From assembly GCA_012270065.1 (NCBI GenBank), contig JAAXJB010000112.1, positions 24,504 to 88,503 on the forward strand: a stretch of DNA of 64,000 nucleotides, written 5' to 3'. The stretch is from Rubripirellula sp. (GTDB lineage Bacteria; Planctomycetota; Planctomycetia; Pirellulales; Pirellulaceae). The translations under genes and the position numbers were made by a program. The notes under the pieces were generated by a model. The model was not told the DNA's origin. It worked only from the letters and a program-made list of their open reading frames with translations, and did no database searches. Below are positions 20,247-31,843 of this stretch, piece by piece. The stretch's first letter is position 1; every line of letters begins with the position of its first letter.

Positions 20247-21434
20247 ATGCACGCCCGTGACCATTGGCAACTGAATCCCCGAATTGACTTTCTCAATCAT
20301 GGCTCGTTCGGCGCATGCCCGAAAATCGTCTTGCAGAAACAGCACGATCTCATCCGTTCACTTGAACAGGATCCCATCGCGTATCTCGCACCAGAAAGGG
20401 ACCTGGAACCCAAGCTGGACGAGGTCAGAAACAAAATTGCAACTCTGGTCAATGCCTCCGCAACTGACATTGCCTTTGTTCGCAATGCAACTGATGGTGT
20501 GAACGCCGTGCTGAGTTCAATTCCGCTCCAACCTGGAGAGGAAATCCTGATCACCAATCATGGCTACAACGCATGCAACAACGCAGCTCAGTTTGCTGCC
20601 CAACGCACCGGTGCCAGAGTCACCATGGCCGACGTGCCATTTCCACTGACCACGCAGCAGGCCGTACTTGATGCGTTGGACAGCCAAATATCACCACAAA
20701 CCCGCTTGATTCTGGTTGATCATGTCACCAGCCCCACAGGATTGATCTTCCCTGTGGAAGAAATCATCTCCATGGCTCATGCCCGAAATATCTGCGTTCT
20801 TGTGGATGGCGCGCATGCCCCAGGAATGCTCCAGCTTGACCTGAGCAGAATGAAACCCGATTTCTACACCGGAAATCATCACAAATGGTTATGCGGCCCG
20901 AAGACATCGGGCTTTCTGTACGTGCAACCGGAACTGCAACATCAAGTCAGACCCAACGTCATCAGCCACAGTGCCAACCGCCCACGTCCCAAGCGGAGCC
21001 GTTTCATCAGTGAATTCGACTGGACCGGCACCTATGACCCCTCCCCCCTGCTGGCGGTTCCCGCAGCGCTGGACTTCATGCGTAATCTTTACCCGGGTGG
21101 TCTGGTAGAACTGCTCGAAACGAACCGCCAAAAAGCATTGCTTGCAAGAAGGATTCTTTGTGATGCTTTGGCAATGGAACCACCAAGCCCTGACTGCATG
21201 ATCGGTTCACTGGTCACCATCCCCATCGATGCCGACCAGTTCTGCAGGCGAGGTGAAACCGGAGCCCCCGCTGAAACACTGCAAAAAATACTGCGTTGGG
21301 ACCATCAGTTTGAACTTCCAGTTTTCGCTTTTGAAGGCAAAGATCCACACTGCCTACGAGTCTCAATGCAGGCCTACAATGAAACGTCGCAAGTGGCACG
21401 TCTCGCGAGGATTCTCCTCAGCCTCAAACGATAA
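20247..21434 (+). CDS. Class V aminotransferase, isopenicillin-N epimerase-like
   Basis: LNHGSFGACP N-terminus; VDGAHAPGMLQLDLSRMKPDFYTGNHHKWLCGPKTSGFLYV with PLP-lysine region. Confidence 0.9.
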   Translation: MHARDHWQLNPRIDFLNHGSFGACPKIVLQKQHDLIRSLEQDPIAYLAPERDLEPKLDEVRNKIATLVNASATDIAFVRNATDGVNAVLSSIPLQPGEEILITNHGYNACNNAAQFAAQRTGARVTMADVPFPLTTQQAVLDALDSQISPQTRLILVDHVTSPTGLIFPVEEIISMAHARNICVLVDGAHAPGMLQLDLSRMKPDFYTGNHHKWLCGPKTSGFLYVQPELQHQVRPNVISHSANRPRPKRSRFISEFDWTGTYDPSPLLAVPAALDFMRNLYPGGLVELLETNRQKALLARRILCDALAMEPPSPDCMIGSLVTIPIDADQFCRRGETGAPAETLQKILRWDHQFELPVFAFEGKDPHCLRVSMQAYNETSQVARLARILLSLKR

Positions 21435-21847
21435 AGGCCTCGGACCCATCTCCTGGATTTTCTGTGCGTACCGGAAGAATCGTCACTGCCCTCACCGAGT
21501 GCGATTGCTCTTTCATCATGAGCCTGACAACACTCGACGCACAACCATTGAATTCCGGCTACAATCTTCGGGTAAGGCTATCTTCACAAGCGAATCACCG
21601 CCCATGCTCCATGAGAACGCGGATGGGGGATTTACCGGTGATCTACCCACCGAAGTCTGTTTAAGATAAAAGCCTTTTTTGCATTCACGGGACGCAAGCT
21701 CAAAACGCAGGGTTGCAGATAACAAAGCGCGTTAATCCGGAACCATTCTGTTGTCTAACGACAGTAATGCCCGGATGGCATCAGACAGTCACGCGATGAA
21801 ACGTTGCAAGAGAGAGCATCACTGCATTTTGCCAAACCCTTGATTTT

Positions 21848-23551
21848 GTGATTTGCGAGATGAACCTACCACCACGCGTACAACATGCCCCCTCCGGGAA
21901 GAGCAGAGAACCAATGAGTCCAACACCCGAATCTGATGTTGCAGGCAAATCAGAGTTACCGGGTTCCGGCATGTCAGTCGCCCGGCTCCGAACAATTCTG
22001 CAATCGGAACCGGAATGCGTCAAAACAGTGAATGCTGACGGCCAGCTGATCGATCTCAACCCCGCCGGATTGAGAATGATCGGTGCAACCGATGTGGAAC
22101 AGATACGTGGCACTCACTTGTCGATGATGGTTGACCCGAGAGACTGGCCAACCTATCAAAAGAACATGGCACGCGTCTTTCAGGGGGAAACATTAAGTTG
22201 GCAATTCCGCTGCAATTCGCCGCAAGGGGATCAACGCTGGATGGAGCAGACTGCTGGACCTGTTTACAGCGAAAGTGATCGTGGCAAGGTGACCGAGATG
22301 GTAGCCATCACTCGGGACATCACTGATAAAAAGCGGGATGAGAATCGGCTTCTGACGGCCAAGGAAAACGCCGAACGGGCCAATGCAGCAAAGACAAATT
22401 TCCTCGCCAACATGAGTCATGAAATCCGCACTCCCATGAACGGAATTCTTGGGATGGTCAACATGCTCACAGAAACCTCGTTGACCGATGAACAGCGTGG
22501 CTGGGTCGATGTGATTCAACAATCAAGTGAGTCATTGCTTCGCATCCTCAATGATATCCTTGACCTGTCAAAAGTCGAAGCTGGTCACATTGATCTGGAA
22601 AAGTCCCGCTTCCGCATCAGTGAACAGATTGCCGAGCTCCAGCGTCTGCACTCAGCAAATGCAAGCCGGAAAGGAATCGCACTGGAACTGACTGGTTGCG
22701 AACAGATGGAGATAGAACGTTACGGTGACCCAGTCAGGATTTTACAGATCCTGAATAACCTCATCGACAATGCGATCAAATTCACATCCACTGGCCGGGT
22801 AACCGGCAGATTCACTTGTGGAAAATCGTGGGAGAATCCGCCGCAAGCCTGCCAACATGACGATGTGGACCATGTACACATCACCATCACAGACACCGGG
22901 ATCGGCATGACAGTGGAGCAAACAGAAAAAGTATTTGCACCTTTCAGCCAAGCTGATGCTTCAACCACACGCCGCTATGGTGGGACGGGCTTGGGGCTTA
23001 CCATCGCCAAAACCTTGACCGAGTTGATGGGTGGAAAGATCAAGGTCGAGAGTGAAGTTGGCTTGGGAACGACATTTGAAATCATGTTGAAACTGCCAAC
23101 CACTGAACAAGCAAACCTGCCTGACATCACGACCGACCAGAGCAGTTCCAGTACAGGCAAAACAGCCCCGGAAAGCCCACCACTTCGTGTCATGGCTGTC
23201 GAAGATGGTGATGTCAATCGGCTGGTCCTGTCACACATCCTGAAAAAACTCAACGTCACTGTCTCGATGGCGTTTGATGGAAAGCAGGCAATCGAGTTAT
23301 TCAAAGAAGAACGGTTTGACCTGATTCTGATGGACATTCACATGCCGGTGATGGATGGAATTGCGTCAGCCGAAGAGATTCGAAAGATCGAGGCTCAACT
23401 CGGTATCGATGAGACACCCATCGTGGCAGTCACAGCCAGTGTCACGGATTCAGAAGTTGACCGTTACAAGCAATTTGGCTTTTCCCACTGCATCGCCAAA
23501 CCCATGGAGCCCTGGAGGCTTCGCGAGGTGATTGACGAGATTCGCGGCTAA
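21848..23551 (+). CDS. Cytoplasmic hybrid histidine kinase (PAS-HisKA-HATPase-REC)
   Basis: PAS-like LNPAGLRMIGATDVEQIRG; FLANMSHEIRTPMNGILGM H-box; GGTGLGLTIAKTLTELMGG; DLILMDIHMPVMDG receiver; no TM segment seen. Confidence 0.92.
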   Translation: MICEMNLPPRVQHAPSGKSREPMSPTPESDVAGKSELPGSGMSVARLRTILQSEPECVKTVNADGQLIDLNPAGLRMIGATDVEQIRGTHLSMMVDPRDWPTYQKNMARVFQGETLSWQFRCNSPQGDQRWMEQTAGPVYSESDRGKVTEMVAITRDITDKKRDENRLLTAKENAERANAAKTNFLANMSHEIRTPMNGILGMVNMLTETSLTDEQRGWVDVIQQSSESLLRILNDILDLSKVEAGHIDLEKSRFRISEQIAELQRLHSANASRKGIALELTGCEQMEIERYGDPVRILQILNNLIDNAIKFTSTGRVTGRFTCGKSWENPPQACQHDDVDHVHITITDTGIGMTVEQTEKVFAPFSQADASTTRRYGGTGLGLTIAKTLTELMGGKIKVESEVGLGTTFEIMLKLPTTEQANLPDITTDQSSSSTGKTAPESPPLRVMAVEDGDVNRLVLSHILKKLNVTVSMAFDGKQAIELFKEERFDLILMDIHMPVMDGIASAEEIRKIEAQLGIDETPIVAVTASVTDSEVDRYKQFGFSHCIAKPMEPWRLREVIDEIRG

Positions 23552-23836
23552 AACATCCCGATGGTCGCTCGGCATTGGCTCGCTGTATCGAGACAGTCCG
23601 GATACAATCGATGGAAGCGGCACAGTGCAAACACCGTAGCGTCTTCCACCTCCGGAAATGGTGTCCAATTTCAGCGTTGCCAATCGCTGTCCTTTCAACC
23701 ACTCTCCTGTCCATCACTGCCTTGACGGACAAGGCTGTGCTTCGTGCCGTGCAACTGAGAATTCACTCCGCGAATCGCCCGGTTAACTCCCCTCAAGTTT
23801 CTCTGCCTCATCCCTGCAGCATTCACTACCGAGATC

Positions 23837-25351
23837 ATGATCGAAATGCATCCATCACATCCTCTAGCGCGAAACGACAACCACCGAACGAGTCATTTCC
23901 AATGCAATCTGCTGAAGAGATTGATCGTCTTGCTTGTGATTTTGATCCCGGCTTCTGGTGCAGCAACAGGGCAAGCCGCGGAACAGAATCCCGACATCGT
24001 TTTCATCATCGTTGATGACCTGAATGACTGGCTGGGTTGCCTGCAAGGTCATCCCGACGCACGGTCACCGAACATTGATGCTTTGGCGGCGAGCGGAATG
24101 CTTTTCCCGCAGGCTTATTGCAATGCGCCGCAGTGCCGCCCATCGCGAACCAGCCTCAACCACGGCATCTATCCATTCCATACCGGAACGTATTTCAATG
24201 CCAAGTTCAAAGGCGAAAAGAAAATCACCACGCCATCAATGCAACAGTTCTTCATGCAGCAGGGTTATCGGGTTGCAAGCGGTGGTAAAGTTTTCCATGG
24301 AGGCCCGGGAACCAGGGGTGATTCTCTTCTCAGTCGTCCCGGCGACCCAAAACCACCAGCAGGAAAAGACAAATTCGGTGGAATGAATCCTCCCAACGAT
24401 GGCTTTGCCTTGAACGTCAAGGACGAGCAAATGGGGGACTACAAGGTGGCGCAATGGGCAGTGGAGCAGTGGAATCAGGAATCATCGCAGCCGTTATTCA
24501 TGTCAGTGGGCTTTTTCCGTCCTCACCGCCCGTTGCAAGTACCTGAAAGCTATTTCCGACAGTTCCCGCTTGACTCGATCCGTAAACCCATGGAACCGGA
24601 GGCAGACGACTGGAATGACATGCCTGATTTCGCAAAGCGTCTGGCAAGAAGCCACGCACATAAGCCGCTTCATTCACGCAGAACTTCAGACGGCAAAACA
24701 GTCAGGGACCTGAGTGATCACGAATACATCGTTGAAAGCAACGAATGGGAAACAACGATACAGGCCTATCAGGCTTCGATTGCCTTTGTTGACCGACAGA
24801 TCGGACGCTTTCTCGATGCACTGAAAACGAATCCGCGTGGACGCGAAACCATTGTCATGCTGGTCAGTGACCACGGATGGCACCTTGGTGAAAAGAAGCA
24901 CTGGTGCAAAGGAGCAATCTGGGAACAGACCACGCGAATTCCATTCATGATTCGTGCTGCGGGCGTCAAGCCTGGAAGCGTGTGCATGCAACCGGTCAGT
25001 CTCATTGACGTTTTCCCTACCCTGGTTGACCTTGCCGGACTTCCCGTCCCCGAACACCTTGATGGCAGCTCCGTCAAACCGCAACTTGTCGACCCCATGC
25101 AAAAACGCTCACCAGTGATTTCCTCTTACGGCGAAGGCAACACCGCGATCCGGACACCCCGGTGGCGGTACATCCGGTACGAAGATGGTTCAGAAGAGCT
25201 TTATGACCACTCGGATGACCCGCACGAATGGAAGAACCTTGCTGAATCGGCTGAACACCAGGAGATCAAACGGGAACTTGCTGCTGAGATCCCGAAAAAC
25301 CAGCATCGAGGCCTGAAAGTCCAGAACTGGTTCAATCACTATCAACCTTGA
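23837..25351 (+). CDS. S1-family sulfatase, iduronate-2-sulfatase-like
   Basis: NPDIVFIIVDDLNDWLGCLQGHP; CRPSR motif; [27 protein letters not shown]. Confidence 0.93.
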   Translation: MIEMHPSHPLARNDNHRTSHFQCNLLKRLIVLLVILIPASGAATGQAAEQNPDIVFIIVDDLNDWLGCLQGHPDARSPNIDALAASGMLFPQAYCNAPQCRPSRTSLNHGIYPFHTGTYFNAKFKGEKKITTPSMQQFFMQQGYRVASGGKVFHGGPGTRGDSLLSRPGDPKPPAGKDKFGGMNPPNDGFALNVKDEQMGDYKVAQWAVEQWNQESSQPLFMSVGFFRPHRPLQVPESYFRQFPLDSIRKPMEPEADDWNDMPDFAKRLARSHAHKPLHSRRTSDGKTVRDLSDHEYIVESNEWETTIQAYQASIAFVDRQIGRFLDALKTNPRGRETIVMLVSDHGWHLGEKKHWCKGAIWEQTTRIPFMIRAAGVKPGSVCMQPVSLIDVFPTLVDLAGLPVPEHLDGSSVKPQLVDPMQKRSPVISSYGEGNTAIRTPRWRYIRYEDGSEELYDHSDDPHEWKNLAESAEHQEIKRELAAEIPKNQHRGLKVQNWFNHYQP

Positions 25352-25432
25352 TGCAAGGCTGTGGATAGCAGGAACCACGGAAATTGCAGCTCATCTTTCA
25401 GATTTCGCAGCAACCCCAAACAGGCTCGTAAC

Positions 25433-26818
25433 CTACGCAGCTTTCTGCTTTTCTTCCGCCGCGTTGATTTTGTTGTAAAGCGTCTTGAGGCTCACGCCAA
25501 GCTCGGCCGCAGCAGCGGGTTTATTTCCATCATGCCGTTCGACGGCTTTTGCGATGGCAAGCACTTCCAGCTCCCTGAGCGTCATTGGACTGGAGTCACG
25601 AATTTCCTTTCTCAGCTGCCTTTTTCCAAAGTGCCTGGGCAGGTCATCGTGGTCAATCGGCATCGATTCACAAAGAATGGCAGCATGTTCGATGACATTG
25701 GCAAGCTCCCTGACGTTGCCTGGCCATTGGTGCTCCTGCAATTCCTGCATGGCAAGTTCGGTAAACAAGGCGTCATCACTGCCATCACTGCGATGGCGTC
25801 TCAGCAGATGCCTGGCTAGTACCGGAATGTCTTCTCGCCGCTCGCGCAATGCGGGCACGTTGATTTCAAAAGTATTGATCCGGAACATCAGATCCTCTCT
25901 GAAGGTTCCGCCTTCCACCATCTGCTCAAGATCACGATGGGTCGCGCACACCAGCCGCACATCCACGTTCACGGTTTGATTGTCTCCCAACCTGCGGATG
26001 TCACCTGTTTCAAGAACACGCAGCAGTTTTGCCTGCATGGACAACGGCAACTCCCCGATCTCGTCAAGAAAGATCGTGCCACCATCGGCGACTTCAAAGA
26101 GGCCAGTTCTTGCAGTGTCAGCTCCAGTAAACGCCCCGCGACAATGTCCAAACAGCTCACTCTCGATCAGATTCTCCGGCAGTGCTCCACAATTCACCGC
26201 AACCATCGGCTGTTCAGCTCTCAGGCTGCTGTTGTGCAGTGCACGTGCAACGAGCTCTTTTCCGCATCCGGTCTCCCCACGGATCAGGACAGAGCTATCC
26301 GTGGGTGCAACCTTGGAAATCAGCTTCAGGACGCGTTCCATGGCGGGGCCGGTACCGACCAGTTTCGAGTCGCCTTCAGCGCGGCGAACGCGGTGTTCCA
26401 GGGCTGCCAGTTGGCGCCGGGTATGACGACGTTCATTGACGCGTCCCAGCATTCCGGAGATCACCGCCAGCCGTGCTGGTTTCGTGAGATAGTCAAACAC
26501 CTGATGCCGCAGCGCTTCAATGGCCGTGTCCTGGCTTGGCTTTCCCGTCATCACGACCGCCTCGATTTCTGGCCGCAACTCCCGCGCCTTGCTGATCACT
26601 TCCAGCCCGGTCATTCCAGGCATGTCCAGGTCAACCAGCAGGCAGTCAAAAGGTTCTTTTTCCAGGGCAGCAACCGCGGTGAAGCCATCAGGACACACGG
26701 TCACCGAGTAACCCATTCTCGGTAATTCGGTGCGCATCAATTCCTGCAAATTCGGTTCGTCATCAGCAAACAGAATTCGCATCTTTGGTTGTTCAACCGA
26801 CTTTCTGGTACGACTCAT
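25433..26818 (-). CDS. NtrC-family sigma-54-dependent response regulator (REC-AAA+-Fis HTH)
   Basis: DCLLVDLDMPGMTGLE; GETGCGKELVARALH; GAFTGA; C-terminal HTH KPAAAAELGVSLKTLYNKI. Confidence 0.95.
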   Translation of the reverse strand: MSRTRKSVEQPKMRILFADDEPNLQELMRTELPRMGYSVTVCPDGFTAVAALEKEPFDCLLVDLDMPGMTGLEVISKARELRPEIEAVVMTGKPSQDTAIEALRHQVFDYLTKPARLAVISGMLGRVNERRHTRRQLAALEHRVRRAEGDSKLVGTGPAMERVLKLISKVAPTDSSVLIRGETGCGKELVARALHNSSLRAEQPMVAVNCGALPENLIESELFGHCRGAFTGADTARTGLFEVADGGTIFLDEIGELPLSMQAKLLRVLETGDIRRLGDNQTVNVDVRLVCATHRDLEQMVEGGTFREDLMFRINTFEINVPALRERREDIPVLARHLLRRHRSDGSDDALFTELAMQELQEHQWPGNVRELANVIEHAAILCESMPIDHDDLPRHFGKRQLRKEIRDSSPMTLRELEVLAIAKAVERHDGNKPAAAAELGVSLKTLYNKINAAEEKQKAA

Positions 26819-28580
26819 AATCTAATCCCAGTGAAACTGGATTTCCTGTGTTCTGCTTTTCTTCCAATGCCACGCTTGGCAACGTCAACACCATCCGCGA
26901 CCCACACCCTGGACCGTCGCTGTGTGGTTTGAGTGACCCACCATGCTTTGAAACGATTCGGTAGCTGATACTCAGCCCCAGCCCCGTGCCTGTTCCATCA
27001 CGGCGACGTGTGAAAAACGGCTCGAAAAGATGCAATTGTGTTTCTGCATCCATGCCGCAACCTGTGTCCTCGACAACCACCACGGCATCGCCACCTTGAC
27101 AGTCCACATGAATGTCAACGGTTCCGTCAGTATCCATACTCTCCAGTGCGTTGGTGACGAGATTCAAAATCACCTGTCGTATTTCCTGGGGATCGGCTTC
27201 GGCAATCACGTTATCCGAAGCATGGGTGCTGATCGTTTTGCACCGGTATTCGCCCAACTGCCCAACCATGTCAACTACTTCGTTGACAACATCCACCAGA
27301 TTGACAGGCACACGCTGCACTTTGCTCAAGCGACTGAAATCGAGCAGTTTTTCAGTGATTCCCTTGCAGCGATAAGCCTCTTCTTCGATCCGCCGCAGGT
27401 TGCGTGGCAACTCCTGCTGAAGCTCATCATTGAGCAACCGCTGCTCGGGCGGCAGCATCAGCAGCTCGGAAAGTCTGGATTGCAAAACCTCAGAACTCAT
27501 TGCGATTGTGGCGAGCGGATTGTTGATTTCATGGGCCACTCCCGCAGCCAGAAATCCCACACTGGCAAGCTGCTCGTTCTGGATCAGCTCACGAGTACGC
27601 TCCTTCACTTCGCGATCAAGCCCCGCGCAGGTAGCATTGAGTTGCAGGAGTGTGGATCGAAACCGATCCGTCATTCCGTTCATGGCCTGCCCCAGCTCAT
27701 TCAACTCGTCTTCGGTGCCAAGATCGATCCGGTGGCCAAATTCACCACTTGCAACCAGTCGTGAACCATCAATCAGAGTGCGAAAGGGCTTTGCAATGTA
27801 GGAATTGAAGAACCAGAAAAAGGTGACCAATAATAGCACCGTCGCGACTGCACAGACCGAAGCCAAATACAACCAGAAACGAGCCTGCCGGCGTACCTGA
27901 TCGCTGTAAATCGTAAACGCACGGTGAGTTGATTCAGCGTGCATCTTGCACGCTTCACCGAGTGAGTCGAGGCATTTTTCGGTCTTGTCCAGATTGTCGC
28001 CGTTGTAATACCGCTTGAAACTGAATTCGCTACCAAACGGCTCAAGCTCCTTGAGCGTCTCAAAGTGACCTTTGATATCCGCCAGCCGACCATCACGCTC
28101 AACCTCCGGCATCAGCAGAGTCGTCGATTGAGAACTGGATAGGCCGTAACATGTTTCGAGGCTTGTCTCAAACTGGTTGCCGAGACTCTCGAAGTCACCA
28201 CCTTTGGCATGGAAATAATCCAGCAGATTATCACCCATCTCATTATTCAGCATGCTGAAGTCTTGATCACTCGCTTTCTTGCTCTCGAAACTGTATCTCA
28301 GCTCGAAGGCAGTCGCGTGCAAATCGCTGACCTGACCCAACTCACGGGAATGCTGCGCCAGCTCCAACGCCAAACCGTTGTAAGCACTCAGTGCCACAAT
28401 GACAGCGGAAACGAGCAAACAGAAAACGAAGGAGAAAACCACCAGCGCGACGGTGAGCTTCGTCCTGATCGACGTTCGTTTCAACACGTGATTGCCCTCC
28501 CTGACAACAAACGCGTTCCTTCTCAAACCCAACTGGCAGACTATCCATCTGCCAGTCAAACAGCAAGAGCGAAGACACAA
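26793..28580 (-). CDS. Membrane sensor histidine kinase with HAMP
   Basis: Two TM segments; HAMP region; AAGVAHEINNPLATIAMSSEVL; GTGTGLGLSISYRIVSKHGG; overlaps the downstream regulator ORF. Confidence 0.92.
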   Translation of the reverse strand: MCLRSCCLTGRWIVCQLGLRRNAFVVREGNHVLKRTSIRTKLTVALVVFSFVFCLLVSAVIVALSAYNGLALELAQHSRELGQVSDLHATAFELRYSFESKKASDQDFSMLNNEMGDNLLDYFHAKGGDFESLGNQFETSLETCYGLSSSQSTTLLMPEVERDGRLADIKGHFETLKELEPFGSEFSFKRYYNGDNLDKTEKCLDSLGEACKMHAESTHRAFTIYSDQVRRQARFWLYLASVCAVATVLLLVTFFWFFNSYIAKPFRTLIDGSRLVASGEFGHRIDLGTEDELNELGQAMNGMTDRFRSTLLQLNATCAGLDREVKERTRELIQNEQLASVGFLAAGVAHEINNPLATIAMSSEVLQSRLSELLMLPPEQRLLNDELQQELPRNLRRIEEEAYRCKGITEKLLDFSRLSKVQRVPVNLVDVVNEVVDMVGQLGEYRCKTISTHASDNVIAEADPQEIRQVILNLVTNALESMDTDGTVDIHVDCQGGDAVVVVEDTGCGMDAETQLHLFEPFFTRRRDGTGTGLGLSISYRIVSKHGGSLKPHSDGPGCGSRMVLTLPSVALEEKQNTGNPVSLGLDYESYQKVG

Positions 28581-29065
28581 ACGCAGGCTTTGCTAGCTTT
28601 TGCTGATGCCGTGGAAACTGAATGATTCTGGAAAAGCATGATGCTGATTCGGGGTTGCGCGAAGGCACTTGAAAATACCTGAAACTGCGGCCATCTGGCT
28701 TGCATCACAAGGAGTTCCGGGCGTGCCAAACCAGAATGTCGAAAGCCCGGTCGGCAAGACGATGCGCCCCTGTTTTGCAAAAAGAATCGAATCTGAAATT
28801 GCGACTGGTCAGTTGGGGACATGTTCTCAGTTGAGCAACTGACCTCTGGCGGGCAAATGCTCACTTAGCAACAGCACGAGCACCGCATTGGCTCTCTGAT
28901 CATCGTTCTCACCCCGAACGGTACATCTTTCCTGACTTCTCGGACTGTTGCGACCCGAAGCCGGCTCGCGAAGCCTTGAAATCAGACCGATCCAAAGACT
29001 TCAGCAGTGGTTCCCGCAACCGTCATGCGGGACTGCACTGCAGATGTTTCCGGCAAACCAGCAAG

Positions 29066-29272
29066 GCAAGCATGTCGCCCACACAGACCTCACACGTAGC
29101 AGAACTTGAACCAGGGCAACTCCTGAACGAACTCGAGCAACGGCAGGATGATGTTCTGGAGCAGTTGGATGCCTTGGACACCCAGTTGCAGGAGGTTCTG
29201 CGTGGCCTTGGCGTGACTCTGGAAGAGGACTTGGACGAGGATCTGGTCTGAGCAAGCATGTTGCCCACACAG
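29066..29272 (+). repeat. 21-bp direct repeat (20/21 identical) flanking the small ORF: gcaagcatgtcgcccacacag / gcaagcatgttgcccacacag
   Basis: Copies at 29066-29086 and 29252-29272; each contains an ATG start context. Confidence 0.85.
29072..29251 (+). CDS. Small acidic, coiled-coil-like protein (59 aa)
   Basis: MSPTQTSHVAELEPGQLLNELEQRQDDVLEQLDALDTQLQEVLRGLGVTLEEDLDEDLV; heptad-like Leu/Gln/Glu pattern; start chosen inside the 28976 ORF. Confidence 0.5.
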   Translation: MSPTQTSHVAELEPGQLLNELEQRQDDVLEQLDALDTQLQEVLRGLGVTLEEDLDEDLV

Positions 29273-29664
29273 GGTCAGTGGCTCGGACGGGGCTCTGTTA
29301 AGTTCGAGCCTTTGGCATGGACGGGGCTCTATCTCTCAATTCGTGTGTCTCGAGTGCATCCGGCCTTTGGGTTCCAGTCATTTCCGGCCGATAAACGAGG
29401 GGGGTCGAACCAGCGGACGACTACGATTCGTCTGTGAATTTTGCCGAAACATCCGGGTAAATTGCTGAAAACGGGCTCGAAACGGTGTCGGAGCGAGTTT
29501 CAGCAGCAATTTCGTGCTGAAATATGGCGGAAATACGGTCGTGCCATTGCCATTCAGGTGGCCTGATCGTTAGACTTCCCATCCGCGTGGACAGGCAAAG
29601 GGCCGTCCTGAAATTACATTCCCTTCCAAGGGAGACATGATCTGGCGATGAATTCGGAGCAAAA

Positions 29665-29859
29665 ATGGTCAAGTTAGTGGTTCGCGATCGTGAAACGATC
29701 CAGGAAGCTGTTCGTCGATTCCGCAAATTGGTAGAGCGAAGCGGCATCAAAAAAGAGATGCGACGCCGGGAATACTACGAAAAGCCAAGCGAAACCAACC
29801 GTCGCGCCCGCCTGCGTGCAGAACGTCGGGCACGTCGGACCCAAATGCTCAGTCGCTAG
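29665..29859 (+). CDS. rpsU: 30S ribosomal protein S21
   Basis: [47 protein letters not shown]. Confidence 0.95.
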   Translation: MVKLVVRDRETIQEAVRRFRKLVERSGIKKEMRRREYYEKPSETNRRARLRAERRARRTQMLSR

Positions 29860-30053
29860 CTCATTTTGCTAAGCTGAGTTCGTTGTCTTGCCGAAAAACA
29901 AGACATCGAAATCACAATCCAATGCGGCTTACCACGCAACGACTTGAGTCGGTGAATTGGCCGCAAAAAACGCTGGAAGCAGACAATGATGCCCGGCCAC
30001 TTGCCCGGCAGATCCCGCATGATGAAACAGGTGTTTCGCCAGGAACACCCGGG

Positions 30054-30129
<76 letters not shown>

Positions 30130-30859
30130 CTCGCAGATTGCAATTCTGCGAACTCACCCGCAGGCCCGCGAAAATCACTGTATTTTCGTTGGGCCTTTTG
30201 CGTTGGTGGTGACTCCCCCCAGTCTTTGCTTCAGCTGGAGTGAGAGAATTTGGGTTGGTAATGCGACTATGTTCTGGAGGCTGAGGCGTAGCCCAAGTCG
30301 GAAGAACAGAGCCTGCCGCCTATGCGGCGGAGGTTTGATAATTCAAAAACCGATGCCGCGTTGCGGAAAGAGCGTGGCTGTCTGGCTGGGCTATTCTGCA
30401 GGTGAATAGCATCCACCATTGCTGACCTCATGTGCTACCATCACGTTCGGCTCTCCAAAGGCGTCAATTCCTGCACGGTATTCAAGCCAAACACTACCCC
30501 ACGAAAATCACCTATGAAATTGCCTCCGATCGAAAAACGAATCGTCACGATGGCCGCCCATGAGTACTTAAGGCACTATTGCCTCGACCCTGCTAATTAC
30601 GACTTGGTGACAACCTACTCATCTTCCGTAGGAACAAGCGCTTTGTCTGATGCCTTTAAAAAAATGGCCGTGAACATGCATTGCTTGAGATCAGGGCAAC
30701 GTAGTCAAAGGATTTGATGCCCTTCTTCCTGTCGGCCTTTGATTGTGCTCATGCATCTGACCTGGCTTGACGGGCGGGTCGTAGAGCTGACAACGTCTGT
30801 CGCAGTTGATCCTTGACCATCTTTGCCCCGACATGCTGCCTTCGGTCAGAACAAAAAAC

Positions 30860-31480
30860 ATGCAACACCATGAAAATCGAGCCCCCCTGTTCATCGGAAT
30901 CGCAGGTGGAAGTGCAGGCGGCAAAACGAGCTTTGCGAAGGAGCTGTCAGCTGCAGCAGGCAACAAACTGACGGTTCTGGAATTGGATCGTTTTTATCAT
31001 TGTCTGGGGGATGCAACGGACAAACACGAGGCAAACTTTGATGAACCCTCGTCGCTGGATTTCCAGTTGCTTGAGAAGGTGCTTGAGCAAATGCGGTTGC
31101 ACGGTGCCGCCTCAGTTCCGGTATACGACTTCGCGACACACAACCGGGTGGGATACGAGCCGTTGGATGCTGCTTCGGTGATCGTGATCGAGGGCATCCT
31201 TGTTCTATGGCACAAGAGGATACGCGACCTGCTCGATGTCAAACTGTATGTCGACGCGCCAGCAGCGGTCAGATTTCAGCGGCGCCTCCACCGCGATGTC
31301 AGCGAACGTGGGCGTGATACGGATTCCGTTGCAAAACAATGGAAAGATACCGTACAGCCAATGCATGACAAATATGTCGAGCCATCCCGCCAGTATGCTG
31401 ACAACATCATCGATGGTACTGCTGATCTCAGGATGATCGCCAAGAAGTTTTCTGCATCCTGGCTTTCTCAGACGGCGTGA
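30860..31480 (+). CDS. Uridine kinase-like P-loop nucleoside kinase
   Basis: IGIAGGSAGGKTSFAKEL Walker A; ELDRFYH; FDEPSSLDFQLL; VIVIEGILVLW. Confidence 0.85.
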   Translation: MQHHENRAPLFIGIAGGSAGGKTSFAKELSAAAGNKLTVLELDRFYHCLGDATDKHEANFDEPSSLDFQLLEKVLEQMRLHGAASVPVYDFATHNRVGYEPLDAASVIVIEGILVLWHKRIRDLLDVKLYVDAPAAVRFQRRLHRDVSERGRDTDSVAKQWKDTVQPMHDKYVEPSRQYADNIIDGTADLRMIAKKFSASWLSQTA

Positions 31481-31843
31481 ATCAATCCATGAGTCTGCAG
31501 CATCAGATTCCTCTGAATCCATGCACCGGGTTTCCTCTCATGGAACAGAAGCATTCAGTGTCGCCCCCTGCGCGAAATCATGATCAGACAATGCAACGCG
31601 ATCATTGATTTGCGGTGGCGAATCGCAGCAAGGCTGATTCCCAGTCACGCTTGTTTCCGCGATTCCCTACTTTTCAGGTGTCGCGATGTGACTCAAACAC
31701 CATGGTCACGTCAACTTCCAAACCGGGATCAAATCTTGCCATGTCCCGAACAAGCCGAAATCCACGGTTCAGCGAACAACGCCACCAAGATCGAAAACTG
31801 CCACAGAGTAAAACAACTTCCCGGAGCAAAATGCCAACCGCAT

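Noticed and set aside
25937-26725. 262-aa plus-strand ORF
   Set aside because: Antisense to the NtrC-family regulator; no recognised domain.
29421-29750. 109-aa minus-strand ORF
   Set aside because: Overlaps the rpsU start antisense; no family resemblance.
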